The position numbers and the translations under genes were made by a program. Below, one piece after another: positions 9,399 to 17,369 of a stretch of 36,055 nt of DNA. Source of the DNA: Moraxella bovis. Its GTDB lineage: Bacteria; Pseudomonadota; Gammaproteobacteria; Pseudomonadales; Moraxellaceae. The notes below the pieces were generated by a model. The model had not been told where the DNA came from. It ran no database searches and saw only the letters and a program-made list of their open reading frames with translations. The first letter of the stretch is position 1, and the number at the start of each line of letters is the position of its first letter. The DNA is taken from the NCBI RefSeq assembly GCF_002014975.1, contig NZ_MUXV01000002.1, positions 1 through 36,055 on the forward strand, given 5' to 3'.

Positions 9399-10301
9399 AT
9401 GAATCTACATAACGAACTACTGACCCTTGGCACAAGTTTTTTGCAAAAAGCCAATCAATTTTTAAGCGAACGCACCACCCAATCCATTCATCTAGACCCT
9501 GATGTTCTCGCCTATCGCTGGGTTGGCGGTCAGCGTGGCATACTCGCTCCTATTGATGTCCACCTTGGCATCACTTTGGATGATTTGCACGGCATTGATA
9601 CCCAAAAAGACAAAATCATTCAAAATACCCGCCAATTTTTGGCAAACTTGCCTGCCAACCACGTTCTCATGACTGGTACTCGTGGGGCAGGCAAATCAAG
9701 CCTTGTACGTGCCTTACTTCACGCCCATCATCAAGACGGTATGCGAGTGATAGAAGTCGCCCGAGATGATTTGCAAATGCTTGATAAAATCCGCCACGCC
9801 ATCAAGGCAAGCGACAGCTACTGCCGTTATATCATCTACTGTGATGATTTGGCATTTAATGGGCATGATGAAAATTACCGCACCCTAAAAAGCGTGCTGG
9901 ATGGGGCGTTAGACAGCGAACAAGACCGTCTGCTCATCTATGCCACCAGTAACCGCCGTCATCTGTTGCCACAGCTCATGAAGGATAACGTCAGCATTTA
10001 TAACGGTCAAACCGATGAAGTCAATCCCTATGAGACCATCGATGAGACCGTCTCGCTCTCAGACCGCTTTGGGCTGTGGATATCGTTCTCACCCATGAAT
10101 CAAGAGACGTATTTGGACATCGTGGCGTATTATTTGACACGGGCGGACATGGCATTTGATGAGATGGTGCGCAGCGAAGCCCTAAAATGGGCAAGCACTC
10201 GAGGCGGTCGCTCGGGACGGGTGGCATATCAGTTTAGTCGGCACTGGATAGGGTCAAGGCTGTTAGAGCGTGGCTCTGTGGATGGTGTTACCCATAAATG
10301 A
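9399..10301 (+). CDS. DUF815 family AAA-type ATPase
   Basis: The 300-residue protein fits the DUF815 family of cytoplasmic P-loop ATPases of unknown cellular role. It has an N-terminal helical part, a Walker A GTRGAGKS at residues 93-100, a Walker B-like segment YIIYCDDLAF near 140, and ATSNRRHLLP, a sensor 1-like stretch, near 177. The C-terminal part carries the family-typical RGGRSGRVAYQF. The ATG at 9399 begins one base after the fetB stop, so the two may be co-transcribed, although a terminator-like hairpin lies between the genes' core regions. A strong hairpin terminator follows at 10360-10385. Family assignment is good; the function is unknown. Confidence 0.88.
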   Translation: MNLHNELLTLGTSFLQKANQFLSERTTQSIHLDPDVLAYRWVGGQRGILAPIDVHLGITLDDLHGIDTQKDKIIQNTRQFLANLPANHVLMTGTRGAGKSSLVRALLHAHHQDGMRVIEVARDDLQMLDKIRHAIKASDSYCRYIIYCDDLAFNGHDENYRTLKSVLDGALDSEQDRLLIYATSNRRHLLPQLMKDNVSIYNGQTDEVNPYETIDETVSLSDRFGLWISFSPMNQETYLDIVAYYLTRADMAFDEMVRSEALKWASTRGGRSGRVAYQFSRHWIGSRLLERGSVDGVTHK

Positions 10302-10359
10302 TATCTTGGGTGGATGTTAAAAATGGGGTAAATAATAATGTCTGCCAAAAAACCAAAAT

Positions 10360-10385
10360 AAAAAGGCGTATCATCACGCCTTTTT
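10360..10385. terminator. Bidirectional terminator between convergent genes
   Basis: AAAAAGGCGT (10360-10369) pairs perfectly with ACGCCTTTTT (10376-10385) across a 6-base loop. A and T runs on both sides let it serve the DUF815 gene on + and the metallo-beta-lactamase-fold gene on -. Confidence 0.85.
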
Positions 10386-10453
10386 AACCCATCATATCCG
10401 AACAACCTTAGCCAACGCCATTAACTCATTGATGTCATAAGTACTCTCATCAA

Positions 10454-11206
10454 TCAAATCATACCGCAAGATAACCCACTAATCCAATCTAAGAACTCAT
10501 CAAAGATGGCACGCCCTTCTAGTCGCTTGCCATGCTGTAGCACCATCATGTCCACGGGTAGCTGGCGTACGCTGTCCGCCCACAGACGGCAGGCTTTATT
10601 ACTTGCCATATAGCGTTTATGAAAACCTGACATGCTGTTGATGTGAGCTTGAAAATTCTCCACCTTGATGCCAGAATGCCCTACCAATGACGCCCCCATG
10701 TCGCCCGAGAACAGAATCTGACTGACAGGGTCATAAAACTGAATGTTACCCACCGAATGCAAAAAGTGGGCAGGGATTGCCATGATTTTAGTATTGCCCA
10801 GTGCATACACGCCACCCACATCAGGAATGCCTTCGAGTCGCTCCGACAAACCGTGGTGCAATCGCCCTTTGGTAAAGGCAGAATTATAATGGGGCAAAAA
10901 CCGCTCCCACAACGTCGGGATAAGCAGTTTGGTATTTTGCAAATGGATGAGCCAACGAGGCATGGACGCCAAAATGTCAGGGTCTTGGTGCGAGCCAATG
11001 ACGTACTTAATACTCTCCATGCTGGTGTATTTGGTGATTTGCAAAGTCAGTGGCGTAAAGGTCAAATCCCCACCTGGGTCAATGATTGCCGCTTCTTCGC
11101 CATCAATGATTAAAAACTGGTTCGATGGCACGCTTTCATCTTCTTCGGGCATACTAAACGCGATACATTTGTGATGACCGTCATCATACAGAACATAAGA
11201 TTCCAT
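10454..11206 (-). CDS. Metallo-beta-lactamase-fold protein, ODP (flavodiiron-like) type
   Basis: The 250-residue protein has the MBL fold of the flavodiiron/ODP branch. Visible motifs are IIDPGGD (residues 41-47), GSHQDPDI (metal-binding region with H and two D), IPAHFLHSVGN, LFSGDMGAS and a final LQHGKRLEG. Its likely role is a di-metal redox or oxygen-reacting domain, but no flavodoxin part is fused and the substrate is unknown. The start at 11206 gives a good match to the family N-terminus. The annotated end may be artificial. After SCGMI-stop, an adjacent frame continues as YDLIDESTYDINELMALAK and stops at 10392, just before the terminator. One base missing near 10463 would explain this, so about 23 C-terminal residues may have been lost. 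Confidence 0.85.
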   Translation of the reverse strand: MESYVLYDDGHHKCIAFSMPEEDESVPSNQFLIIDGEEAAIIDPGGDLTFTPLTLQITKYTSMESIKYVIGSHQDPDILASMPRWLIHLQNTKLLIPTLWERFLPHYNSAFTKGRLHHGLSERLEGIPDVGGVYALGNTKIMAIPAHFLHSVGNIQFYDPVSQILFSGDMGASLVGHSGIKVENFQAHINSMSGFHKRYMASNKACRLWADSVRQLPVDMMVLQHGKRLEGRAIFDEFLDWISGLSCGMI

Positions 11207-11223
11207 AAAAATTTCCTAAATAT

Positions 11224-11353
11224 TAGGGCGTGCCTACCATTGATAACATTTTTATAAAATTAAGGTAAAAATTTAACATTTTAAATCAATTTTTGCATGA
11301 AAAATGGCTAAATCTTGTTTTTCATTGCAAATACCAACGGCAGGCACGCCCTA
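11224..11353 (+). repeat. MITE-like element, copy A (130 bp)
   Basis: Ends TAGGGCGTGCC and GGCACGCCCTA form terminal inverted repeats with TA at each tip. It contains the shared core TTTTTGCATGAAAAATGG and the right-end segment TTGCAAATACCAA, with the middle of the longer copies deleted. It lies between the divergent MBL-fold gene and tsaB, starting 17 bases upstream of the MBL-fold start codon. Confidence 0.85.
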
Positions 11354-11563
11354 CACAAGTCAAAACGAACACCATAAAATTTTTATGGGTTTTGAACATT
11401 ATACGCTGATTTGATTAAAAATACCAAAAGTTTTTATTGAATTTATTTGTCATAAAACCACCCCGTCCAACAAAAATAAATTTTCTTAATTATTACTCCA
11501 TTGTAAATAATGTTATCAATAACCCCGACCGCTTTTAAGACCCTAAAATTTACAAGTATTTTG

Positions 11564-11572
11564 TGGTATGAT
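11564..11572 (+). promoter_or_regulatory. Extended -10 promoter for tsaB
   Basis: TGGTATGAT matches TGn plus a TATGAT -10 box. The ATG at 11568 lies inside this box, so it is unlikely to be the translation start; this favours the ATG at 11604. Confidence 0.5.
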
Positions 11573-11603
11573 AAGCGTTTTTTATTTTGCCCGCACACAT
11601 TCT

Positions 11604-12290
11604 ATGACCGCCTTATCGCCCAGCCCATCTGACATTCTTGTTGCCTTTGACACCATTTTTGAGCAATGCTCGATTGCCATTTTGCAAAACGACACCATCA
11701 TCTACACCGAGACCGTGGCAGGTGGGCGTGGGCAAACGGAGATTATCTTGCCCATGCTTGACAAGGCACTGCATACGGCAGGTGTGGACATAAAAGACGT
11801 ACAGGCGTGGGCGTTCAACCGTGGGCCGGGGGCATTTAGTGGTATTCGAATCAATACCGCCCTAGTCCAAGCCCTATCTGTCGCCAATGACGCACCGTGT
11901 ATCGGCATATCCAGCCTACACGCCTTGGCATTTATGGCGTGTGAACAGACAAGTATGGCGGACGGCACAAGGATAACTGGCGTGATAGACGCTCGCCAAA
12001 ACCAAGTCTATGCAGGGGATTTTGTGGTACAAAAAGCCTTGCCCATTGCCCAAAGCGAATATTTGCTGGATTATGACAAGCATGTAGAGACCGACATCAT
12101 CGTGGGGGATGGCGTGGATTTGGTGGCAACAGATGCCAAAAAATTACGCCTAAATCCGACTGCTTGCCACATTGCATACCTTGCCTATCCGCTATTTTTA
12201 AAGGGCGAGACGGTAACGGCAGAAAACGCCTTACCCGTTTATCTTAGAAATAACGCTTGGAAAACATTGGCAGAGCAAGGTAAGAAATAA
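11604..12290 (+). CDS. tsaB: tRNA threonylcarbamoyladenosine biosynthesis protein TsaB
   Basis: TsaB is the inactive ASKHA-fold partner of TsaD in the complex that makes t6A37 on ANN-decoding tRNAs. The N-terminal strand segment ILVAFDTIFEQCSIAIL is the family's DT-containing opening. Further on are GGRGQTEIILPMLDKAL and the family-typical GPGAFSGIRI, followed by ALVQALSVA and GISSLHALA. From the ATG at 11604 it is 228 residues, the normal length. A longer frame from 11568 is open, but that ATG sits within the -10 box. No strong Shine-Dalgarno sequence is visible at either. The gene appears to stand alone, with 223 non-coding bases before uppP. Confidence 0.9.
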   Translation: MTALSPSPSDILVAFDTIFEQCSIAILQNDTIIYTETVAGGRGQTEIILPMLDKALHTAGVDIKDVQAWAFNRGPGAFSGIRINTALVQALSVANDAPCIGISSLHALAFMACEQTSMADGTRITGVIDARQNQVYAGDFVVQKALPIAQSEYLLDYDKHVETDIIVGDGVDLVATDAKKLRLNPTACHIAYLAYPLFLKGETVTAENALPVYLRNNAWKTLAEQGKK

Positions 12291-12312
12291 TTAACCAATT
12301 TTAAAATGAAAT

Positions 12313-12457
12313 ATGGGGCAGTTTATTCACCCAATCATTTATATGCCAATAATTTTATATTTTTAAAATAGTATTGTTCAATCAAGATATATTTTAAAAT
12401 TTGGATGTGCAAGGGCAAATTACATTCGCCCAATGATTTAATGCCAAAAAATTATTT
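12313..12457. repeat. Degenerate repeat region before uppP
   Basis: Two diverged direct copies of about 48 bases (12313-12360 and 12410-12457) share a GGGCA...ACATTCGCCCAATGATTTA-like pattern. The second contains AGGGCAAATTACATTCGCCC, a member of the GGGC...GCCC palindromic repeat family seen elsewhere in the window. Confidence 0.5.
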
Positions 12458-12513
12458 AACCCCCAATCCATACCGCCAATAAATATTGGTAAATTTAAAT
12501 AAAGAGCAATATT

Positions 12514-13356
12514 TTGGACATTTTATTATTTATCAAAGCCGTTATCATGGGCATTGTCGAAGGCATTACCGAGTTTTTGCCGATTTCTAGCACAGGTTAT
12601 ATGATTTTGTCGGCAGACATCATGAATTTTTGGGACAAAGACAAGCGAGATTTGTTCATTGTTTTTGTTCAGCTTGGGGCGATTTTGGCGGTCATTTATG
12701 ACTATTTGGGTAGGTTGTGGACGGCATTTATGGGGCTACTGACAGGCAAGGCGGACGGCATGACCAACCCCCGTGGGCTGGGTATCTCGCTCATCATTGC
12801 CACCATTCCTGTCATGGTTGTCGGCTTTACCCTAAAAGACTTTATCACAGGCATGCTCTTTCATCCGCTTGTCGTGGCGACCATGCTTATCATTGGGGCG
12901 TTACTGATTATCTATGTTGAAAAACACCCACGCCCCATTAAGGCACAAGAAGCCGAACATATTGACTTTAAAATCGCGTTAAAAATCGGACTGGCTCAAT
13001 GCCTTGCCCTAATCCCTGGTACCAGTCGCTCTGGGGCGACCATCATCGGGGCGTTGTGGTTTGGGGCGTCTCGTAAATCCGCCACCGAATTTTCATTCTT
13101 TTTGGGTATTCCTGTCATTGTCGGAGCAGGGCTTTTGGAGCTTATTGAGAAAAAAGACGTGCTACAAACAGGACAAGATTGGGCGATTTTGGGCGTGGGA
13201 ACGTTTGTGTCTTTTGTCGTTGCCTTGTTGTGCATTCGCTTGCTTGTGGCATGGGTATCCAAAAAAGACTTTATGATTTTTGCCTATTTGCGAATTATCA
13301 CAGGCGTGATTGTGTTATTGGCGTATTTTGTGTTTGGTTATCAAATTCAAGGGTAA
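12514..13356 (+). CDS. uppP: Undecaprenyl-diphosphatase UppP (BacA)
   Basis: UppP is an inner-membrane enzyme that dephosphorylates undecaprenyl pyrophosphate to recycle the lipid carrier for peptidoglycan; its overproduction gives bacitracin resistance. The protein has 280 residues with about eight hydrophobic segments. It shows motif 1, EGITEFLPISSTG (residues 16-28), and motif 2, PGTSRSGAT (168-176, Arg172). The residue after SSTG is Tyr29, where E. coli has the functionally important His30. The start is TTG at 12514 with a purine-rich AAAGAG about 10 bases upstream; no ATG fits the N-terminus. It stands alone between repeat-containing spacers. Confidence 0.95.
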   Translation: MDILLFIKAVIMGIVEGITEFLPISSTGYMILSADIMNFWDKDKRDLFIVFVQLGAILAVIYDYLGRLWTAFMGLLTGKADGMTNPRGLGISLIIATIPVMVVGFTLKDFITGMLFHPLVVATMLIIGALLIIYVEKHPRPIKAQEAEHIDFKIALKIGLAQCLALIPGTSRSGATIIGALWFGASRKSATEFSFFLGIPVIVGAGLLELIEKKDVLQTGQDWAILGVGTFVSFVVALLCIRLLVAWVSKKDFMIFAYLRIITGVIVLLAYFVFGYQIQG

Positions 13357-13412
13357 ATTTTTATTAAATTTAATGTATATAAAATAATATTTACTTTTAA
13401 TAAAAACCAATC

Positions 13413-13437
13413 TAGGGAGAATTACAATTCACCCCTA
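13413..13437. repeat. Short palindromic repeat (TAGGG...CCCCTA)
   Basis: TAGGGAGAATTACAATTCACCCCTA is a 25-base imperfect palindrome written here in pieces: left arm TAGGGAGAATT, right arm AATTCACCCCTA. It belongs to the same family as the repeats near 21080, 23127, 27715 and 32366. Confidence 0.6.
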
Positions 13438-13490
13438 CAATCCTAAAAAACATTTTTTATTTATAAAATATCTATTTAAAAGGCAACATT

Positions 13491-14297
13491 TTGAATATTA
13501 ACATCATCGGCACCGAACAAGACAAAGATTTATTTGATACATTAGACGCTATCAATAAAACTCACAATTTGTCTTTAAAGTTATCTTTTTATGATTTATC
13601 AAAATTAAGTGATAAATTCATCTCATTGTTTGCCAATGATAATGTCAATATTCCTTTAATTGCTCTTATCAAAAATACACCAACTTTAATTAAAATTGAC
13701 AACAATACTATTATAAAATCATCATTAAATTGGCAAGCCCTAACCAAACGTATCGTAACGGCAGGGCGAAAGTCCGAGCTGATACTACAAGCAAGCAAAT
13801 TAACGTCCGACATGAGCGTGATAGACGGTACGGCAGGCTTTGGGCAGGACGGATTGATATTGGCAAGCACAGGGGCAAATGTAATCATGATAGAACAAAA
13901 TCCTATCGTGGCAATGCTATTATTATTTGAATATCAAATGATGAATACCAATCTAAATTGGCAAAAATTATTAAGCCGAATTACGATTTATCATGGTAAT
14001 TTTTTGAATACTGATTTTATGGCGACCTTACCAAAGGCGGATATGATTTATCTTGACCCTATGTTTCCGTCTGACAGTTATTCCGCCAAAGTGGGTAAAA
14101 CCATGCAAGTATTACATGACTTGGCAAATCCGCCAAGCGATGATGATGAAAGACTGTTTTTGGACAGTGCTAATGCTCAGTTAAAAGACAATGGCAAAAT
14201 CATCATCAAACGCCCCTTATCCGCCCCCCATTTGGCAAATAAAACACCATTGCAAAGCGTGGCAAATGATGCGATACGGTTTGATAGATATTGGTGA
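13491..14297 (+). CDS. rsmJ: 16S rRNA (guanine-1516-N2)-methyltransferase RsmJ
   Basis: RsmJ uses S-adenosylmethionine to methylate G1516 of 16S rRNA. The 268-residue protein has the SAM-binding motif I as DGTAGFGQDG (residues 112-121), the acidic end of strand 2 as MIEQNP, and the catalytic YLDPMFPSDSYSAKVGK segment with D189. The C-terminal KRPLSAPHLA is also family-typical. The start is TTG at 13491 with AAAAGG about 9 bases upstream. The first 90 residues are more diverged and AT-rich than the methyltransferase core, with an N-terminal domain that has weaker family similarity. Confidence 0.92.
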   Translation: MNINIIGTEQDKDLFDTLDAINKTHNLSLKLSFYDLSKLSDKFISLFANDNVNIPLIALIKNTPTLIKIDNNTIIKSSLNWQALTKRIVTAGRKSELILQASKLTSDMSVIDGTAGFGQDGLILASTGANVIMIEQNPIVAMLLLFEYQMMNTNLNWQKLLSRITIYHGNFLNTDFMATLPKADMIYLDPMFPSDSYSAKVGKTMQVLHDLANPPSDDDERLFLDSANAQLKDNGKIIIKRPLSAPHLANKTPLQSVANDAIRFDRYW

Positions 14298-14300
14298 TTT

Positions 14301-14550
14301 ATGAAACAAGAATATATTCTGCTTGGGTTATTATTTCTTAGCTTTGCGAATGATATTTTTCAAAAAACGCAAATATCAAAAACTTTGGCAGGCGATAGAT
14401 AAAACCAAATACGTCAATCGCTATCGTGAAATCATCGCCCAAACCAAAAACTAAACCCAAGCGATAAAACAATTACGCCAAGAATTTAATGAATTGGGAT
14501 TATTGCAAGCGGTGGAGATTAGCCAACTTACCCATCAAGACAAAAGTTAG
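14301..14550 (+). pseudogene. Relic of a small single-pass membrane protein gene
   Basis: No family is recognised. A frame from ATG 14301 encodes MKQEYILLGLLFLSFA, a short membrane-segment start. An adjacent frame from about 14350 then reads MIFFKKRKYQKLWQAIDK and continues to a TAA at 14452. After that stop, the same frame stays open to 14550 with helix-like sequence (AIKQLRQEFNELGLLQAVE). Joining the two frames near 14340 and reading through the TAA gives one plausible protein of about 80 residues: a transmembrane anchor, a basic linker and an amphipathic helix. One frameshift and one stop therefore interrupt it. It starts 3 bases after rsmJ, so it may once have been co-transcribed. Confidence 0.5.
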
Positions 14551-14729
14551 ATTTTAGATGAGATATTTTCCACTTGTGGCAATTTTGGAGTTTATAAAGT
14601 ATACATCCCTATATTTATGTATGATAAATTTGTAGTAATTTGAAAGCTTATGGCATGTTTTTCTTGATCGCAAGTCAAAAGAAAATTCATAAAACAGCCA
14701 AAAACTCCCAAGATTTTTTGGGTAAAATT

Positions 14730-14738
14730 TGCTACAAT
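14730..14738 (+). promoter_or_regulatory. Extended -10 promoter of purD
   Basis: TGCTACAAT matches TGn-TACAAT and lies 32 bases before the purD ATG. The same TGnTACAAT form recurs before accB, upstream of xseA and near the right end of the window. Confidence 0.6.
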
Positions 14739-14770
14739 AAGGACATTTACCCCAACCCATAAGGACTGCT

Positions 14771-16042
14771 ATGAAAATTTTAGTTACAGGTACAGGCGGA
14801 CGTGAGCACGCCTTAGCGTGGGCGTGTGCCAAAGATGACAGAGTACAGACGGTCTATGTCGCTCGTGGCAATGCAGGCACGGCAAGCGAACCTAAGCTCC
14901 AAAACGTGGATTTGGACATCACCGACCATCCTGCCGTGATTGAGTTTTGTCAGACTCACGATGTCGCTTTTATGCTTGTGGGAGCGGAAGCTCCACTGGT
15001 GGCAGGCATTGTGGACGATTTGGAGCGGGCTGGCGTGCGTGCGTGGGGCTGTTCAAAATACTGCTCACAGCTAGAAGGCTCTAAGGCATTTGCCAAAGAT
15101 TTTATGAAAAAAGTCGGCATTCCCACCGCCTTTTATGAAGTCTTTACCGAGGTAGAGCTGGCAAAAGATTTTGTCCGCTCCAAGGGGGCACCCATTGTCA
15201 TCAAGGCGGACGGACTGGCGGCAGGTAAGGGCGTGATTGTGGCGATGAATGAGAGCGAAGCCTTTGGTGCCATTGATGACATGCTATCAGGCAATAAATT
15301 TGGGCAAGCAGGGAGCCGTGTTATCATCGAGGAGTTTTTGGCAGGCGAAGAAGCGTCCTTTATTTGCATGATTGACGGCGATAATATTTTGCCCATGGCA
15401 ACCAGTCAAGACCACAAACGCATTTTTGAAGGCGATAAAGGGGCAAATACAGGCGGTATGGGAGCGTACAGCCCTGCCCCTGTGGTAACGGCTGATGTGC
15501 ATGAGAAAGTGATTGAGCGTGTTATCCGCCCTGTCGTGGACGAGATGAGGGCAAATGGCACGCCTTATAAAGGCTTTTTGTATGCAGGGCTTATGATAAA
15601 TGACGCAGGCGACCCTTATGTGATTGAGTTTAACTGCCGATTTGGCGACCCTGAGACTCAGCCGATTATGATGCGATTAAAGTCGTCTTTGGTTGAGCTG
15701 ATTTTGGCAGGGCTAGACGGTAATCTGCCCGTCAGTGCAGAATGGACGGATGAAGTGGCGTTAGGCATTGTCCTTGCCAGTCGTGGCTATCCAGAGAGTT
15801 CATCATCAGGCGATGTGATTGCAGGTTTGCCAGATGTGCAGGACGACCTAAAAGTATTTCACGCAGGTACAAAGGCAGAGAACGGACAAATCCTAACCAA
15901 TGGCGGACGAGTGCTGTGCGTTACCGCACTTGGAGCGAGCGTGGCAGATGCCCAAGCTCGTGCGTTGGCAAGCTGTGGTACGATTGCCTTTGACGGCATA
16001 CAATATCGTAGGGATATTGGCTGGCGTGCGATTGAGCGTTAG
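14771..16042 (+). CDS. purD: Phosphoribosylamine-glycine ligase
   Basis: PurD (GAR synthetase) joins glycine to phosphoribosylamine with ATP in the second step of purine synthesis. The 423-residue protein is of normal length. It starts with the typical MKILVTGTGGREHALAWA, has the ATP-grasp segments VIKADGLAAGKGV (about residues 143-155) and IIEEFLAGEEASF, and the metal and ATP site EFNCRFGDPETQ (about 290). Upstream are a TGnTACAAT promoter and a Shine-Dalgarno-like AAGGA before the ATG at 14771. It is monocistronic, with a terminator at 16056-16093. Confidence 0.97.
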   Translation: MKILVTGTGGREHALAWACAKDDRVQTVYVARGNAGTASEPKLQNVDLDITDHPAVIEFCQTHDVAFMLVGAEAPLVAGIVDDLERAGVRAWGCSKYCSQLEGSKAFAKDFMKKVGIPTAFYEVFTEVELAKDFVRSKGAPIVIKADGLAAGKGVIVAMNESEAFGAIDDMLSGNKFGQAGSRVIIEEFLAGEEASFICMIDGDNILPMATSQDHKRIFEGDKGANTGGMGAYSPAPVVTADVHEKVIERVIRPVVDEMRANGTPYKGFLYAGLMINDAGDPYVIEFNCRFGDPETQPIMMRLKSSLVELILAGLDGNLPVSAEWTDEVALGIVLASRGYPESSSSGDVIAGLPDVQDDLKVFHAGTKAENGQILTNGGRVLCVTALGASVADAQARALASCGTIAFDGIQYRRDIGWRAIER

Positions 16043-16055
16043 TCTTTATCTGAAT

Positions 16056-16093
16056 ATAGAGTCAAATGCAGTCGTGTTTGGCTCTATTTTTTT
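16056..16093 (+). terminator. Terminator after purD
   Basis: ATAGAGTCAAA (16056-16066) pairs with TTTGGCTCTAT (16077-16087), with one G-U pair, followed by a run of seven T. Confidence 0.8.
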
Positions 16094-16217
16094 ATAAAAT
16101 AATGAACATTTTTTATAAAACCTACCCCCACACCTTGACCTAATCGTATGATGATGATTAAATAACCATTCTAGCTAAGTATATCAAGCAAGACCCCAAT
16201 ATAAGGACATAATAACA

Positions 16218-16643
16218 ATGAAATCCCCCTATCTTACCAAATCCCCCATTTTTTGGCTCGGTATGCTCGCCACCGTCTGTATCGTCATCGGTGTGCGTGA
16301 GCTTGCCTTGGTTGTTTGCACCGCTTTGGGAATGCCAACCGCCACCAATATTGTCGGCTTGGTGTCGCTCTTTGCTGTGCTGGTGGGTGTGCGTCTTATC
16401 AAGGGCGGTTTGCCAAATTGGCTATCGTCATCGGCAAACGTGCTACTTGTAGATAGTGGATTTGCGTTTTTGCCTGTGTCGGCAGGGGCAGGGATTTTGC
16501 TGTTTGGGCTTGGGTCGGATTTACTTGCCGTGTCGGCGGTCATCGTGCTCAGCACCGTGATACCGCTTTGGATGTTTGCCAAATTGTCCCAAAATTGGCT
16601 AAAAGGCACGGACGATAAAGGAGAAAATCATGCCAACTCTTGA
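16218..16643 (+). CDS. CidA/LrgA family holin-like membrane protein
   Basis: This is a 141-residue protein with about four hydrophobic helices, matching the CidA/LrgA family. Such proteins are holin-like and work with a CidB/LrgB partner to influence murein hydrolase activity, lysis or metabolite export across the inner membrane. The segment LLVDSGFAFLPVSAGAGIL corresponds to the family's conserved loop and helix around the F(I/L)P-AG motif. A Shine-Dalgarno-like AAGGACA precedes the ATG at 16218. Its 3' end overlaps the next gene by 14 bases, so the two are translated together. Whether it is of the Cid or Lrg type cannot be decided from sequence. Confidence 0.82.
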   Translation: MKSPYLTKSPIFWLGMLATVCIVIGVRELALVVCTALGMPTATNIVGLVSLFAVLVGVRLIKGGLPNWLSSSANVLLVDSGFAFLPVSAGAGILLFGLGSDLLAVSAVIVLSTVIPLWMFAKLSQNWLKGTDDKGENHANS

Positions 16644-17328
16644 TAGCAACACGATTTTTATCGCCTTTATCGTTACGCTCATCGCTCATATCGGGGCAAA
16701 ATATGTGTTACGCTATATCAATAAATACTTTCGTGGCATACCGATGATTATCATCGCGATTGTGCTAACGCTTATTATCATTGCCGTGATTCAACTGCCC
16801 TATAATACGTATTACGCCCATGCCAAACCTGTCTTTGACCGCTTGCTTGGGTATAGCACCGTCCTGCTTGCCGTCCCCCTGGCGGGTATGGATTTTAAGG
16901 GTTTGCCTGTCAAAAAGCTGTCTATCATTGTCGTCATGGCAAGCCTTGTTGGGGCGATTGTACCGATGAGTTTGGCGTATGTGTTTAGCCTAAATATACA
17001 GACGATTTTGGGCTTTGCCACACGGTCGGTTACCACGCCTGTGGGCTTGTCGGTTGCCCAAATCATTGACGCACCGCTTGTGCTTGCCAATCTCATCATC
17101 ATCGTGTCGGGGATTTTGGGGGCGGGGGTATGCCGTATTTTGTTCAAAAACATCACAGACGACAGAGCAAAAGGCTTGGCACTGGGTCTGGTTGCTCACG
17201 CCATTGGTACGGTCGAAGCATGGACAATCAGCCCCACCGCAGGGCGATACGCCGCCTTTGGGCTTGCCATCAATGGCTTGGTAACGGCGGTGTGGTTGCC
17301 AATGGCGATATTGTGGTTATTAAAATGA
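16630..17328 (+). CDS. CidB/LrgB family membrane protein
   Basis: The 232-residue partner of the upstream CidA/LrgA protein has six or more hydrophobic helices. Family blocks are visible: FATRSVTTPVGL (about residues 134-145), a glycine-rich helix GILGAGVCRILF, and RAKGLALGLVAHAIGTVEA (about 180-198), typical of LrgB. The start at 16630 lies inside the end of the first gene, with GGAGAAA as a Shine-Dalgarno sequence. A terminator closes the pair at 17345-17369. The LrgB family has been linked to lysis control and, in plants and some bacteria, glycolate or pyruvate transport; the substrate here is not known. Confidence 0.9.
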   Translation: MPTLDSNTIFIAFIVTLIAHIGAKYVLRYINKYFRGIPMIIIAIVLTLIIIAVIQLPYNTYYAHAKPVFDRLLGYSTVLLAVPLAGMDFKGLPVKKLSIIVVMASLVGAIVPMSLAYVFSLNIQTILGFATRSVTTPVGLSVAQIIDAPLVLANLIIIVSGILGAGVCRILFKNITDDRAKGLALGLVAHAIGTVEAWTISPTAGRYAAFGLAINGLVTAVWLPMAILWLLK

Positions 17329-17344
17329 TGATTTTGGATAAAGC

Positions 17345-17369
17345 AAAGCACCTGTATGGGTGCTTTTTT
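17345..17369 (+). terminator. Terminator after the cidAB/lrgAB pair
   Basis: AAAGCACC (17345-17352) pairs with GGTGCTTT (17359-17366) and is followed by TTT. It overlaps the stop codon of the converging WG-repeat relic. Confidence 0.8.

Noticed and set aside
11568..11603. Upstream ATG of tsaB at 11568
   Set aside because: The ATG is part of a TGnTATGAT -10 box, so it is unlikely to be transcribed as a start codon; the next ATG gives the normal length.
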